From: Bradyrhizobium guangdongense
Lineage (GTDB): Bacteria; Pseudomonadota; Alphaproteobacteria; Rhizobiales; Xanthobacteraceae
DNA: 39,386 nucleotides
Assembly: GCF_006483445.1 (NCBI RefSeq)
Contig: NZ_PPPT01000008.1
Coordinates: 1-39,386 of the forward strand
Direction: 5' to 3'
This document shows positions 26,884 through 36,689 of this stretch, one piece after another; the first letter of the stretch is position 1, and every line of letters begins with the position of its first letter. The notes beneath the pieces were generated by a model. It made no database searches. It was not told the DNA's origin and worked only from the letters and a program-made list of their open reading frames with translations. Position numbers and translations under genes: made by a program.

Positions 26884-29016
26884 GTGCAGGGCGCGCGCCG
26901 CAATTCGCTAAGACTCTTGCAGTGGATGATGGCAGCATCCCTGGCGCTGCCGATTGCACTGTTCGTCATCGCCTCCGCGATCTCCTACACCTCCACCAAC
27001 GAGATTGCCGACCGCGAGATCGAACGGACGCTCGACGTCGCGCATGAGCATGCGCTGAAGGTTTTCGAGACCATCGACCGCAGCCTTGCCGAGCTCAACG
27101 AGGTCGTGCGCGGCCTTCCCGACGACGTCATCATCTCCCGTGAGCCGGCACTGCACCGTCGGCTGAAGCGACTGACGGATGCGCTGCCGCAGCTCAAATC
27201 GGCCTGGATCTTCGACGCCCAGGGCAAGGCGCTGGTCAACAGCCTCGTGTCGCCCCCGCCAGAGATCAGCTTCGCCGACCGCGACTACTTCAACGCCCAT
27301 GTCGACCACAATATCGGCTCCTTCATCGGCACGCCGCTGACGCCGCGCCCGCCCTATCAGGGCGCGCGCTTCTTCGGGATGAGCCGGCGCCGCGACTCCG
27401 ATGACGGCAGCTTCATCGGGGTGATCCAGGCGTCCGTCCTGCCGGAATATTTTGAGAGCTTCTACGCTCGGATCGGCCGCGATCCCGGCAGCTTCTTCAC
27501 GATCGGCCGCACCGATGGCGCGCTGCTGGCGCATTTTCCGCGGCTCGACGGCGACGTCAGGCTCGATCCGGGCGGGCCGGTCGGCCGGAAAATCGCCGCG
27601 AGCCCGGACCACGGGCTGATGACCATCGCCTGGCCGACGGATGGCATCGAGCGGCGCATCGGCTACAAGCGCGTCGCCGAATATCCGGTCTATGTCAGTG
27701 CGGGGCTCGAGACCTCGGCGATCCGCGCGCGCTGGTATGCGACCATCGGCCAGCATCTGGTGTTCGGCGTGCCCGCGACCGCGCTGCTGTTCCTGTTCCT
27801 GGCGCTGGCATTCCGGCGCACCCAGCATCTGCAGGCCGAGGCCGCACGACGTCGGGACGCGGAGGAGGCGCTCAAGCACAGCCAGCGGCTCGAGGCACTG
27901 GGACAGCTCACGGGCGGCGTCGCGCATGATTTCAACAATCTCCTCACCGTGATCCGCGCCTCCGTGGACCTTTTGAACCGGCCGCAATTGTCGGAGGAGC
28001 GGCGGCAGCGCTACATCAATTCCATTGCGGATGCGGTCGCGCGTGCCGCCAAGCTGACCTCGCAATTGCTCGCCTTCGCCCGGCGTCAGACGCTGAAACC
28101 GGAAGTGTTCGACGTCGGCGCACGCCTGCAATCGCTGCACGACATGCTTGCGACGCTGCTCGGCCCCGGCATCGAGATCGCGATCCGGCTGCCGGCGGAG
28201 CCGTGCCTGGTCAATACTGACGCCGGACAGTTCGAGACGGCCCTGTTCAACATGGCGGTGAACGCACGCGATGCCATGCAGGGTCGCGGCAAGATCGTCT
28301 TCACCGTGCAGGCGGCAACGGTCATCCCCGATTCACTGGCTCATCTGGTCGGGAGCCACGGCTTCGTCACGGTCGACGTGACCGACACCGGTGTCGGCAT
28401 TCCGGCTGCCCAGATCGGCCGCATCTTCGAGCCGTTTTTCACCACCAAGCAAATCGGCCGCGGCACCGGCCTCGGCCTGTCGCAGGTCTTTGGTTTCGCA
28501 AAGCAGTCCGGCGGCGAGGTCACGGTGCAAAGTGAGGTCGGCAAGGGCAGCACCTTCACGCTCTATCTGCCCCGCGTGCCCGCCGAGATCCTGCCGCGAC
28601 GGCAGGCACCCGACACCGCGCCCGCGGTCGCCGGCAACGGCATGTCCGTGCTGCTGGTCGAGGACAATATCGAGGTCGCAAACTTCGCGGCCGACGGGCT
28701 CACCGAGCTCGGCTACAGCGTGACGCTTGCCGACAACGCCGACGATGCGCTCACAGAGCTGATCGGCGACCATGATCGCTTCGACGTCGTGTTCTCCGAC
28801 GTGGTGATGCCCGGCAAGACCGGGCTCGACCTCGCCAACGAGATCCGCGCCCGCGGCATCGCAGTGCCTGTGGTGCTCACCACCGGCTACAGCCAAGTGC
28901 TGTCGCAAGAGGGCAGCGTCGGCTTCGACCTGCTGCAAAAGCCCTATACGATCGAACAGCTCTCGCAGTTCCTGCACAAGGCAGCACGGCTGCGCCGGGT
29001 TGGCGCGGCCGAATAG
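26884..29016 (+). CDS. Hybrid sensor histidine kinase with dCache-type sensor and receiver
   Basis: A 710-residue membrane kinase. Helix 1 (residues about 12-35) and helix 2 (about 290-308) flank a periplasmic sensor of roughly 250 residues; FADRDYFNAHVDHNIGSFIGTP is typical of dCache ligand-binding domains. A short coiled coil leads to the dimerisation domain with H348 in GGVAHDFNNLLTVIR. The ATPase domain shows NMAVNARDAM, DVTDTGVGIP and GRGTGLGLSQVFGF. A C-terminal receiver carries D639 in VVFSDVVMPGKTG and the conserved KPY at the end. The GTG start at 26884 has CAGGAG upstream. No response regulator follows, so an output protein elsewhere, or phosphotransfer, is required. It lies between sdhB and the BclA-like transporter; the ligand is unknown. 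Confidence 0.92.
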   Translation: MQGARRNSLRLLQWMMAASLALPIALFVIASAISYTSTNEIADREIERTLDVAHEHALKVFETIDRSLAELNEVVRGLPDDVIISREPALHRRLKRLTDALPQLKSAWIFDAQGKALVNSLVSPPPEISFADRDYFNAHVDHNIGSFIGTPLTPRPPYQGARFFGMSRRRDSDDGSFIGVIQASVLPEYFESFYARIGRDPGSFFTIGRTDGALLAHFPRLDGDVRLDPGGPVGRKIAASPDHGLMTIAWPTDGIERRIGYKRVAEYPVYVSAGLETSAIRARWYATIGQHLVFGVPATALLFLFLALAFRRTQHLQAEAARRRDAEEALKHSQRLEALGQLTGGVAHDFNNLLTVIRASVDLLNRPQLSEERRQRYINSIADAVARAAKLTSQLLAFARRQTLKPEVFDVGARLQSLHDMLATLLGPGIEIAIRLPAEPCLVNTDAGQFETALFNMAVNARDAMQGRGKIVFTVQAATVIPDSLAHLVGSHGFVTVDVTDTGVGIPAAQIGRIFEPFFTTKQIGRGTGLGLSQVFGFAKQSGGEVTVQSEVGKGSTFTLYLPRVPAEILPRRQAPDTAPAVAGNGMSVLLVEDNIEVANFAADGLTELGYSVTLADNADDALTELIGDHDRFDVVFSDVVMPGKTGLDLANEIRARGIAVPVVLTTGYSQVLSQEGSVGFDLLQKPYTIEQLSQFLHKAARLRRVGAAE

Positions 29017-29031
29017 CGTCGGCGGAACCCG

Positions 29032-29052
29032 AGGGAACCATCCCGGTTCCCT
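29032..29052. repeat. Short inverted repeat between kinase and transporter genes
   Basis: AGGGAACC at 29032-29039 pairs with GGTTCCCT at 29045-29052 around a five-base loop, just after the kinase stop and 14 bases before the transporter start. There is no T-run. It could reduce readthrough, or act in the transporter's leader. Confidence 0.45.
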
Positions 29053-29066
29053 TGCGTTACCGGGCG

Positions 29067-31034
29067 ATGCAAAAGTCGGGCGCAAAGCGTAAGCGGGACA
29101 GCAAGCAAGGCAAGACGGCGCCGATCGTCGAGATCGCGGGTGAGAACGGCGACGAGGTCGCACCGCCGCCGCCGGAGATTCTCGAACCCGACGCCGAGCT
29201 GACGCCCGAGGAGGCCGAGCAGGCGCGGAAGGATTATCTGCTGACCCGGTTCTGGATCAGCGCACGCGGCTTCTGGAGCCGCAATGGCGACCGGCTGGCA
29301 TGGCCGTTCTCGGTCGGGCTCGTGGTGCTGATCGTCCTGACTGTCGGCTTTCAATACGGCATCAACGTCTGGAATCGCGCGATTTTTGACGCGATCGAGA
29401 AGCGCGATGCGGCGACCGTCTTTCACCTCACGGCGATGTTCTTCCCGCTCGCGATCGGCAGCATCGTGCTCGGCGTCGCGCAGGTGTTTACGCGCATGGG
29501 CATCCAGCGGCGCTGGCGCGCCTGGCTCACCAACAGCGTGCTGACGCGCTGGCTGTCCAACGGTCGCTACTACCAGCTCAACCTCGTCGGCGGCGACCAC
29601 AAGAATCCCGAATACCGGATCGCCGAGGACCTTCGGATCGCAACGGACTCGCCGGTCGACTTCCTCGCCGGCGTGACCTCAGCCTTCCTGTCGGCCGCAA
29701 CCTTCATCGTCGTGCTCTGGACCATCGGCGGCGCGCTCACGGTGATGCTGGGCGGGACATCGGTCACGATCCCTGGATTCCTCGTGATCGCGGCGATCGT
29801 CTACGCCGCGATCGCCTCGGGCTCGATCATGGTGATCGGCCGGCGCTTCGTGCAGGTCTCCGAGGACAAGAACCAGGCCGAAGCCGACTTCCGCTACACG
29901 CTGACACGCGTGCGCGAGAACGGCGAGAGCATCGCGCTGCTCGGCGGCGAGGAGGAAGAGCGCGGCGGCATCGACCGCAACTTTACCAATGTGTTGCGGC
30001 AATGGGCGCGGCTCGCCGGGCAACACATGCGCACCACGCTGGTCTCGCAGGGATCGAGCCTCGTGGCACCTGTGGTGCCGCTGCTGCTCTGTGCGCCAAA
30101 ATTCCTCGACGGCAGCATGACGCTCGGGCAGGTGATGCAGGCGGCCTCCGCATTCACCATCGTGCAGAGCGCGTTCGGCTGGCTGGTCGACAATTATCCG
30201 CGGCTTGCCGACTGGAATGCGTGTGCGCGCCGCATCGCTTCGCTGATGATGTCGCTCGACGGCCTCGAGCGTGCCGAGCAGGGCGACGGCATCGGCCGCA
30301 TCAAACGCGGCGAGACCGGGGACGACGCGATGCTCGAAATGAAGGATCTTTCGGTCACGCTCGACGATGGCACCGCCGTGGTCGGAGAGACCGAGGTGGT
30401 GATCGAACCCGGTGAGCGGCTCTTGGTCGCCGGCGAATCCGGCACCGGCAAAAGCACGCTGGTGCGCGCCATCGCAGGTCTTTGGCCATGGGGCGGCGGC
30501 AGCGTCAACTTTCATCCCGATCGCCGGCTGTTCATGCTGCCGCAGCGGCCCTACGTACCCTCAGGCAGCTTGCGCCGCGCGGTCGCTTATCCCGGTGCCG
30601 AGGAAGACTGGTCTGTCGAGGAGATCGGCAGTGCCCTAAGCAAGGTCGGCCTCGATCATCTCAAGGAAAAAATCGAGGAAGAGGGCCCGTGGGACCAGAC
30701 GCTGTCCGGCGGCGAGAAACAACGCCTCGCCTTCGCGCGGCTGTTGCTGCACAACCCCGACATCGTCGTGCTCGATGAGGCAACCTCGGCGCTCGACGAG
30801 AAGAGCCAGGACAAGATGATGCAGATGGTCACGGACGAGTTGCCGAAGGCGACTATCGTCAGCGTCGCGCATCGCGCCGAGCTCGAAGCCTTCCACAGCC
30901 GCAAGATCGTGCTGGAACGGCACAAGGGCGGCGCAAAGCTCGTCAGCGACATCGACCTGATCCCGCGCAGGGGCAAGCGCCGCCTGCTCGGCCGCTTCCT
31001 GCGGCAACGCGGGGGATCGAAAAAGGCGGCGTAA
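29067..31034 (+). CDS. Full-length BacA-like ABC transporter (BclA architecture)
   Basis: A 655-residue permease-ATPase fusion. A charged N-terminal tail (residues 1-60, with PPPPEILEPDAELTPEEAEQ) precedes about six helices of the SbmA/BacA type (FQYGINVWNRAIFDAI, then RRWRAWLTNSVLTRWLSN, KNPEYRIAEDLRIATDSP). The ATPase domain shows Walker A GESGTGKST near residue 456, signature LSGGEKQRLAFARLL near 546 and Walker B IVVLDEATSALDE. This architecture is that of BclA in Bradyrhizobium, which supports resistance to nodule peptides, and of E. coli YddA. The start is the ATG at 29067; TTG at 29052 is possible. It follows the dCache kinase by 50 bases. Whether it is BclA itself cannot be decided here. 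Confidence 0.88.
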   Translation: MQKSGAKRKRDSKQGKTAPIVEIAGENGDEVAPPPPEILEPDAELTPEEAEQARKDYLLTRFWISARGFWSRNGDRLAWPFSVGLVVLIVLTVGFQYGINVWNRAIFDAIEKRDAATVFHLTAMFFPLAIGSIVLGVAQVFTRMGIQRRWRAWLTNSVLTRWLSNGRYYQLNLVGGDHKNPEYRIAEDLRIATDSPVDFLAGVTSAFLSAATFIVVLWTIGGALTVMLGGTSVTIPGFLVIAAIVYAAIASGSIMVIGRRFVQVSEDKNQAEADFRYTLTRVRENGESIALLGGEEEERGGIDRNFTNVLRQWARLAGQHMRTTLVSQGSSLVAPVVPLLLCAPKFLDGSMTLGQVMQAASAFTIVQSAFGWLVDNYPRLADWNACARRIASLMMSLDGLERAEQGDGIGRIKRGETGDDAMLEMKDLSVTLDDGTAVVGETEVVIEPGERLLVAGESGTGKSTLVRAIAGLWPWGGGSVNFHPDRRLFMLPQRPYVPSGSLRRAVAYPGAEEDWSVEEIGSALSKVGLDHLKEKIEEEGPWDQTLSGGEKQRLAFARLLLHNPDIVVLDEATSALDEKSQDKMMQMVTDELPKATIVSVAHRAELEAFHSRKIVLERHKGGAKLVSDIDLIPRRGKRRLLGRFLRQRGGSKKAA

Positions 31035-31040
31035 CGGTCC

Positions 31041-31126
31041 GTAGCCCGGATGGAGCGAAGCGTAATCCGGGGCAAGTCTGGCTCGCGGCACGAACCCCGG
31101 ATTTCGCTTCGCTCCATCCGGGCTAC
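31041..31126. repeat. GTAGCCCGGATG-type palindrome, first copy
   Basis: The left arm at 31041-31072 (starting GTAGCCCGGATGGAGCGAAG) and the right arm at 31095-31126 (ending CATCCGGGCTAC) pair over about 31 positions with one mismatch around a 22-base loop. The same type recurs at 35170-35252. It sits between the transporter and FkbM genes. Confidence 0.9.
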
Positions 31127-31167
31127 ACACCTCGCATGTGACATTGGAGTCCCCTGCAAAACCGGCT

Positions 31168-32028
31168 ATGGCTACGCCGCCTGCAACGAGGACGCTCCGC
31201 TTGACTCCCGACAACGACCCTTCGCCTGCGCCGTTCGGCGCCTTCGCGCCCAATGCGGCGCAGGCTGCGATCATCCGCCTCGCACAGGGATCGCGGCTGA
31301 AGCGCGGCGCGTTCCGGCCCTGGCTGTCGCGGCTGGTCAATCTGATGCGATCGGGGCCGGTCGACGTCGCTTATCAAGGCGCCTCGTTTCGCTTCTACCA
31401 TCAGGGCAGTGCGACCGAACGCGGGGCGCTGTTCAACCCCGACTATAATCTCGACGAACTCGATTTCCTGCGCCAGCACACGCCGTCAGGCGGCGTCTTC
31501 CTCGATGTCGGCGCCAATGTCGGTACCTTCTCGCTGGTGATGGCGCACCATGTCGGCAGCGGCGGCAAGGTGGTTGCGATCGAGCCGCATCCGACGACGT
31601 TTGCACGATTGTCGTTCAATCACGCCGCATCAAATGTGCCGCAGGTTCGCCTGGTGCAGGCGGCCGCCGGTCCAACCGACGGCGAGCTGATGATCGAGAC
31701 CGACGGCGACAATCTCGGTGCCAGCCACGTCGTCACGGGCGCGGCGTCGGCGAAGGCGATCAAAGTGCCATCACGCCGTTTGACGCGGATCCTCGAAGAG
31801 TCCGGCGTGAGCAAGGTCGATGGCCTGAAGATCGACGTCGAGGGTTTTGAGGATCACGTCCTCATCCCCTTCTTCAAGCAGGCGCCGCACGCGCTGTGGC
31901 CGCGCGCGGTCGTGATCGAGCACCTGTCACAAAAGGAATGGCGCGAGGATTGTATAGCCGACATGGTCGCGCGCGGATACGCGATCATCAAAAAGACACG
32001 CAGCAATACCTTCCTGCTGCGCGGATGA
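31168..32028 (+). CDS. FkbM-family methyltransferase
   Basis: A 286-residue SAM-dependent methyltransferase. The nucleotide-binding motif FLDVGANVGTFSLVMAHHVG is at about residues 111-130, followed by GKVVAIEPHPTTFARL with the acidic Glu that contacts ribose. The family's later motif is KIDVEGFEDHVLIPF, typical of FkbM enzymes, which methylate hydroxyl groups of sugars or polyketides. The substrate is unknown; a surface polysaccharide is likely. The first 100 residues form a variable lead-in with basic and Pro-rich parts and no signal peptide. The ATG at 31168 is my start; GTG at 31138 is possible and lies just after a repeat. It runs in line with the VOC gene. Confidence 0.85.
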   Translation: MATPPATRTLRLTPDNDPSPAPFGAFAPNAAQAAIIRLAQGSRLKRGAFRPWLSRLVNLMRSGPVDVAYQGASFRFYHQGSATERGALFNPDYNLDELDFLRQHTPSGGVFLDVGANVGTFSLVMAHHVGSGGKVVAIEPHPTTFARLSFNHAASNVPQVRLVQAAAGPTDGELMIETDGDNLGASHVVTGAASAKAIKVPSRRLTRILEESGVSKVDGLKIDVEGFEDHVLIPFFKQAPHALWPRAVVIEHLSQKEWREDCIADMVARGYAIIKKTRSNTFLLRG

Positions 32029-32049
32029 ACTTGAACGGCGGAGCTTTCG

Positions 32050-32436
32050 ATGATCGACCATATCGGCTTTCCGGTTTCGGATTATGAGAGCGCAAAAGCG
32101 TTCTATGTTAAGGCGCTGGCCCCGCTCGGCTACGGCCTTATCATGGAAGTGACCGCAGAGCAGACCGGCCACGATGCTTTCGCTGGCTTCGGCGCCGACG
32201 GCAAGCCGGATTTCTGGATCGGCGGCGAAGGCGCGCTGAACAAGCCGGTGCATATCGCCATCGCCGCGAAGGACCGCGCCACCGTGGATGCATTCTACAG
32301 GGCTGCGATTGCGGCCGGCGGACGCGACAACGGACCGCCCGGCATCCGCGCGCATTATCACCCCAACTACTACGGCGCCTTCGTGCTCGATCCCGACGGC
32401 CACAATATCGAGGCGGTCTGCCACGCGCCAGCCTGA
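32050..32436 (+). CDS. VOC (glyoxalase/bleomycin-resistance) family protein
   Basis: A 128-residue protein with the two beta-alpha-beta-beta-beta modules of the vicinal-oxygen-chelate fold. MIDHIGFPVSDYESAKAFYVKAL starts module one; HIAIAAKDRATVDAFYRAAIAAGG starts module two; YYGAFVLDPDGHNIEAVCH ends it. The metal-binding-type His in DHIGF, the second in HIAIA and the Glu in NIEAV are in the usual places. The family includes glyoxalases, dioxygenases and antibiotic-binding proteins; none can be selected. GGCGGAG lies upstream of the ATG at 32050. It follows FkbM by 21 bases. Confidence 0.85.
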   Translation: MIDHIGFPVSDYESAKAFYVKALAPLGYGLIMEVTAEQTGHDAFAGFGADGKPDFWIGGEGALNKPVHIAIAAKDRATVDAFYRAAIAAGGRDNGPPGIRAHYHPNYYGAFVLDPDGHNIEAVCHAPA

Positions 32437-32518
32437 GGTGTTTTCGGTCTCATGCGCTGGGGAACATCGCCGCGCCGGCAACGTTGTCGTCCCCAAGCAA
32501 CGAACCAGATGATGCGCG

Positions 32519-32761
32519 ATGCCGATCGAACCGCCGGAGATTCCTCCGGCCACACCGGGTACGCCTACCGAGCCACCGCCGGGCATTCCGCCCGGCAATC
32601 CGCAGCCGGAGATCGCGCCGCCGGTGCGCGAGCCCGGCGAATCACCGCGGCCCGACGAGTTGCCTGGGCGTGTACCCGAGGAGATTCCGTCGCGCGGACC
32701 GAACGGGCCGCGTACACCCAATCCTGCGACTGACGCCGATTTGTCGCAGGCGCGCGCGTGA
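32519..32761 (+). CDS. Small proline-rich protein of unknown function
   Basis: An 80-residue protein with about a third proline: MPIEPPEIPPATPGTPTEPP, then PGIPPGNPQPEIAPPVREPG and DELPGRVPEEIPSRGPNGPR. It is likely to be disordered or extended. It lies between the VOC gene and the proline-rich OmpA gene, 83 bases after the former. There is no signal peptide. The ribosome binding site is weak, so the start at 32519 is uncertain. Other readable frames over the same DNA lack this regularity. I recall similar small proteins in this group of bacteria, but I cannot name a function. Confidence 0.6.
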   Translation: MPIEPPEIPPATPGTPTEPPPGIPPGNPQPEIAPPVREPGESPRPDELPGRVPEEIPSRGPNGPRTPNPATDADLSQARA

Positions 32762-32926
32762 AGCGATTGCAAGATTCATCTGAATGCGTAATGAACGGTG
32801 ATGTTTTGAATCGCTTCGCATCAAGAAATAAATCGAGCCGCGTCGCGTCCCACCGCCACAATCCGGCCTAACGCGTATCCGTTCATCGCATCACTTCACC
32901 CAAGAACCTTCCGGGGATCTGATCTC

Positions 32927-35119
32927 ATGACTCACCTTCGCTTCGTGCTTCTTGCCACGACGGCTCTCACCGCGATGCCCTTCGCAAGCTCCGCATCGCA
33001 TGCGCACGATGCAACGGCACCTATCGTGATCGCGCAGGGCCCGGCAGGCGAACTCGGCCCTGACGGAAAACCGAAGCAGCCGCCGAAGGGACCTGCGGCA
33101 CCGCCGCCGCCCGCCGCCAAGCCGCCGGCTCCCCCGCCGCCACCGCCCGCAGCAGCCCCGCCGCCTCCGCGCCCGGCCGCACCACCACCGCCTCCGCCGC
33201 CCGCGGCTGCGCCCCCGCCGCCTCCGCGCCCGGCTGCTCCACCGCCGCCGCCTCCCGCGCCGTCACGTCCGACGCCACCCCCGCCGCCGCCCGCGACGCA
33301 TCAGGCACCCCCACCGCCTCCGCCGCCTGCTGCTGCACCGAAGGCACAGACGCCGCCTCCGCCACCGCCGCCCTCGGCTGCACCGAAGGCGCCGACGCCA
33401 CCTCCGCCTCCGCCGCCCTCTGCTGCACCGAAGGCACCGACGCCACCTCCGCCTCCGCCGCCTTCATTGGCGCCGCCGGCACGCGTTGCTCCGACACCCA
33501 CGCCGGCTGCTCCGCCTCCACCGCCGCCGCCGCCTCCGACTACGCGTGCAACACCGACCCCGCCGCCGCCCCCGGCTTCACCGCCGCCGGGACGAACGCC
33601 GCCTGCGCCGACGCCCGCACCCAGTGCTGCGCCCGCTCCGACGGCAACACCGGCGCCGAGTGCTGCGCCGACCACGCCGCCGCCGGCCCGATCGGGTCCG
33701 CCGCCGGCCGGCGCACCGACGACCGTTCCAGGCGCGACACCCTTGCCGACCGGCACGCCTCCGGCTGCCGGAGGACCACCTCCCGGCGGACGTCCCGGCC
33801 AACCGCCTGCGGGATCGCCGACGCCAGCGCCCGGTGCGACACCAGCACCCACGGGCACGCCGCCTGCTGGTGGTGCTCCGACGCCGCCTCCGGGACGTCA
33901 GGGTGGTCCTGGTACGCCGCCGCCCGGCGGACCGGCCGCTGGTGCGCCCACGACCGGACCGGCTGTTGCAACGCCGCTGCAAGGCGGACCCCGGCCACCA
34001 TCTGTCGTCTCTGGTTCGCCGGCCGCAGCGCCGCCGCCCGACAGGGCGCAAAACGCTCCGCCGACGGTTACCCCGGCCTTCCGGGCCGCGCCGACGGTCA
34101 CGGCACCGCTGCCGCCACCGCCGCGTCCGCCGCAGCGTGACCTGACGCCGCTCGCAATCGGTGCAGGCGTCGTGGCCGGCGCCGTGATCGGTGCGACCAT
34201 CGCCGACTATCGCAACCAGCGACGCGAGACCGTCGAAGGTGGCCGCACGATCTACACCGAGCCGGATCGCATCATCGTCCGCGATCCGGGCGGGCAGGCC
34301 TATGTCCGCGGCAACGACCTCTATCGCTTCCGCTATGGCGCCCGCGACATCCGTACGGAGACCATCGGCGCCGATACCCGCACCGTCGTGATCCGTCCCG
34401 ACGGCAGCGAGATCATCACCGTGGTCGGTCCGGACGGCCGGTTGCTGCGTCGAATCCGCAGGGACCCCGCCGGACGCGAGATCATCATCATCGACAACAG
34501 CTACCGCGATCCGCGGGCGGTCGGCGGCTTCTATGTCGACATGCCGCCGCCGGTCGTCAGCATTCCCTACGATCGCTATATCGTCGACTCCGCGGAGGCG
34601 TCGCCTGACGTGATCTACCAGACGATGGTGGCACCGCCGGTGCAACGGATCGATCGGCGCTACACGCTCGACGAGATCCGCTACAGTCCCAATGTTCGCA
34701 TGCAGATGCCGAGCATCGACGTCAACACGATTAACTTCGAAACGGGATCGTGGACCATACCGCCGGACCAGGCGGCGAAACTGCAGTCGATCGCCGACGG
34801 TCTCAACCGTGCGATCCAGGCCAACCCGCGTGTGGTGTTCCTGATCGAAGGTCACACCGACGCGGTCGGCAACGACGTCGACAATCTGTCATTGTCGGAC
34901 CGTCGTGCGCAGTCCGCGGCCGAATTGCTGACCCAGCAATTCGGTGTGCCGTCAGAGAACCTGACGTCGCAGGGCTATGGCGAGCAGTATCTGAAGGAGC
35001 AGACGCAAGGGCCGAGCCTGATCAACCGGCGCGTCACCATCCGCAACATCACGCCGCTGCTCAACGGTGGAACGGCCTCGCTGCCGCCGCCCCCGCCCGG
35101 CACCGCTCCGCCGCGGTGA
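32927..35119 (+). CDS. OmpA-family outer membrane protein with long proline-rich region
   Basis: A 730-residue secreted protein. The signal peptide (MTHLRFVLLATTALTAMPF, likely cut near SHA at residue 26) is followed by a proline-rich region to about residue 400, including three 15-residue repeats. A glycine-zipper helix (LAIGAGVVAGAVIGATIAD) lies at about 408-426. A strand-rich middle (about 430-590) leads to the OmpA domain: INFETGSWTIPPD near 600, then GHTDAVGND near 642 and LSLSDRRAQSAAELL, with the Asp and Arg that bind diaminopimelate in peptidoglycan. Similar Pro-rich OmpA proteins are common in these bacteria. It may span the wall and link it to the outer membrane. The strong terminator after it suggests a single-gene transcript. 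Confidence 0.88.
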   Translation: MTHLRFVLLATTALTAMPFASSASHAHDATAPIVIAQGPAGELGPDGKPKQPPKGPAAPPPPAAKPPAPPPPPPAAAPPPPRPAAPPPPPPPAAAPPPPPRPAAPPPPPPAPSRPTPPPPPPATHQAPPPPPPPAAAPKAQTPPPPPPPSAAPKAPTPPPPPPPSAAPKAPTPPPPPPPSLAPPARVAPTPTPAAPPPPPPPPPTTRATPTPPPPPASPPPGRTPPAPTPAPSAAPAPTATPAPSAAPTTPPPARSGPPPAGAPTTVPGATPLPTGTPPAAGGPPPGGRPGQPPAGSPTPAPGATPAPTGTPPAGGAPTPPPGRQGGPGTPPPGGPAAGAPTTGPAVATPLQGGPRPPSVVSGSPAAAPPPDRAQNAPPTVTPAFRAAPTVTAPLPPPPRPPQRDLTPLAIGAGVVAGAVIGATIADYRNQRRETVEGGRTIYTEPDRIIVRDPGGQAYVRGNDLYRFRYGARDIRTETIGADTRTVVIRPDGSEIITVVGPDGRLLRRIRRDPAGREIIIIDNSYRDPRAVGGFYVDMPPPVVSIPYDRYIVDSAEASPDVIYQTMVAPPVQRIDRRYTLDEIRYSPNVRMQMPSIDVNTINFETGSWTIPPDQAAKLQSIADGLNRAIQANPRVVFLIEGHTDAVGNDVDNLSLSDRRAQSAAELLTQQFGVPSENLTSQGYGEQYLKEQTQGPSLINRRVTIRNITPLLNGGTASLPPPPPGTAPPR
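33332..33466 (+). repeat. Three tandem 45-bp units within the OmpA gene
   Basis: The block GCTGCACCGAAGGC recurs at 33332, 33377 and 33422, exactly 45 bases apart. Each unit encodes 15 residues of the form SAAPKAPT followed by seven prolines. The unit is a whole number of codons, so length changes would stay in frame. Confidence 0.9.
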
Positions 35120-35136
35120 GGGTCGGACGAGAACGC

Positions 35137-35168
35137 AAAAGGCCGGGAGCAATCCCGGCCTTTTTTGT
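35137..35168 (+). terminator. Strong rho-independent terminator after OmpA gene
   Basis: AAAAGGCCGGGA pairs perfectly with TCCCGGCCTTTT around a four-base loop, followed by TTTTTTGTT. It lies 18 bases after the stop. It is the best terminator in the window. Confidence 0.95.
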
Positions 35169-35169
35169 T

Positions 35170-35252
35170 GTAGCCCGGATGAGCGCAGCGACATCCGGGA
35201 CCTAACCACTTGGCACGAAGACCCCGGATATCGCTGCGCTCATCCGGGCTAC
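35170..35252. repeat. GTAGCCCGGATG-type palindrome, second copy
   Basis: The left arm at 35170-35199 (GTAGCCCGGATGAGCGCAGC onward) and the right arm at 35222-35252 (ending CATCCGGGCTAC) pair over about 30 positions. It is related to 31041-31126 but with AGCGCAGCG in place of AGCGAAGCG, matched on the other arm. It lies between the OmpA terminator and the argG stop. Confidence 0.9.
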
Positions 35253-35259
35253 AAAAGCT

Positions 35260-36612
<1,353 letters not shown>

Positions 36613-36689
36613 CTATCGAAGGCTGGTTTTGGGTGTGGTTTGAGTGCGCGAATATCAAATTTCCCGCACCGGGGCACCCCTTTAATGGC

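Noticed and set aside
26908..28140. A 410-residue reverse frame over the histidine kinase
   Set aside because: The forward frame carries complete kinase motifs; the reverse one has no family signature.
33309..33470. Evenly spaced repeats as a possible CRISPR array
   Set aside because: The 45-bp units are direct tandem coding repeats without unique spacers, and there are no cas genes.
33578..34855. A 425-residue reverse frame over the OmpA gene
   Set aside because: It is a mirror of the proline-rich region, reading as Gly, Arg and Val repeats. The forward frame has a signal peptide and an OmpA domain.
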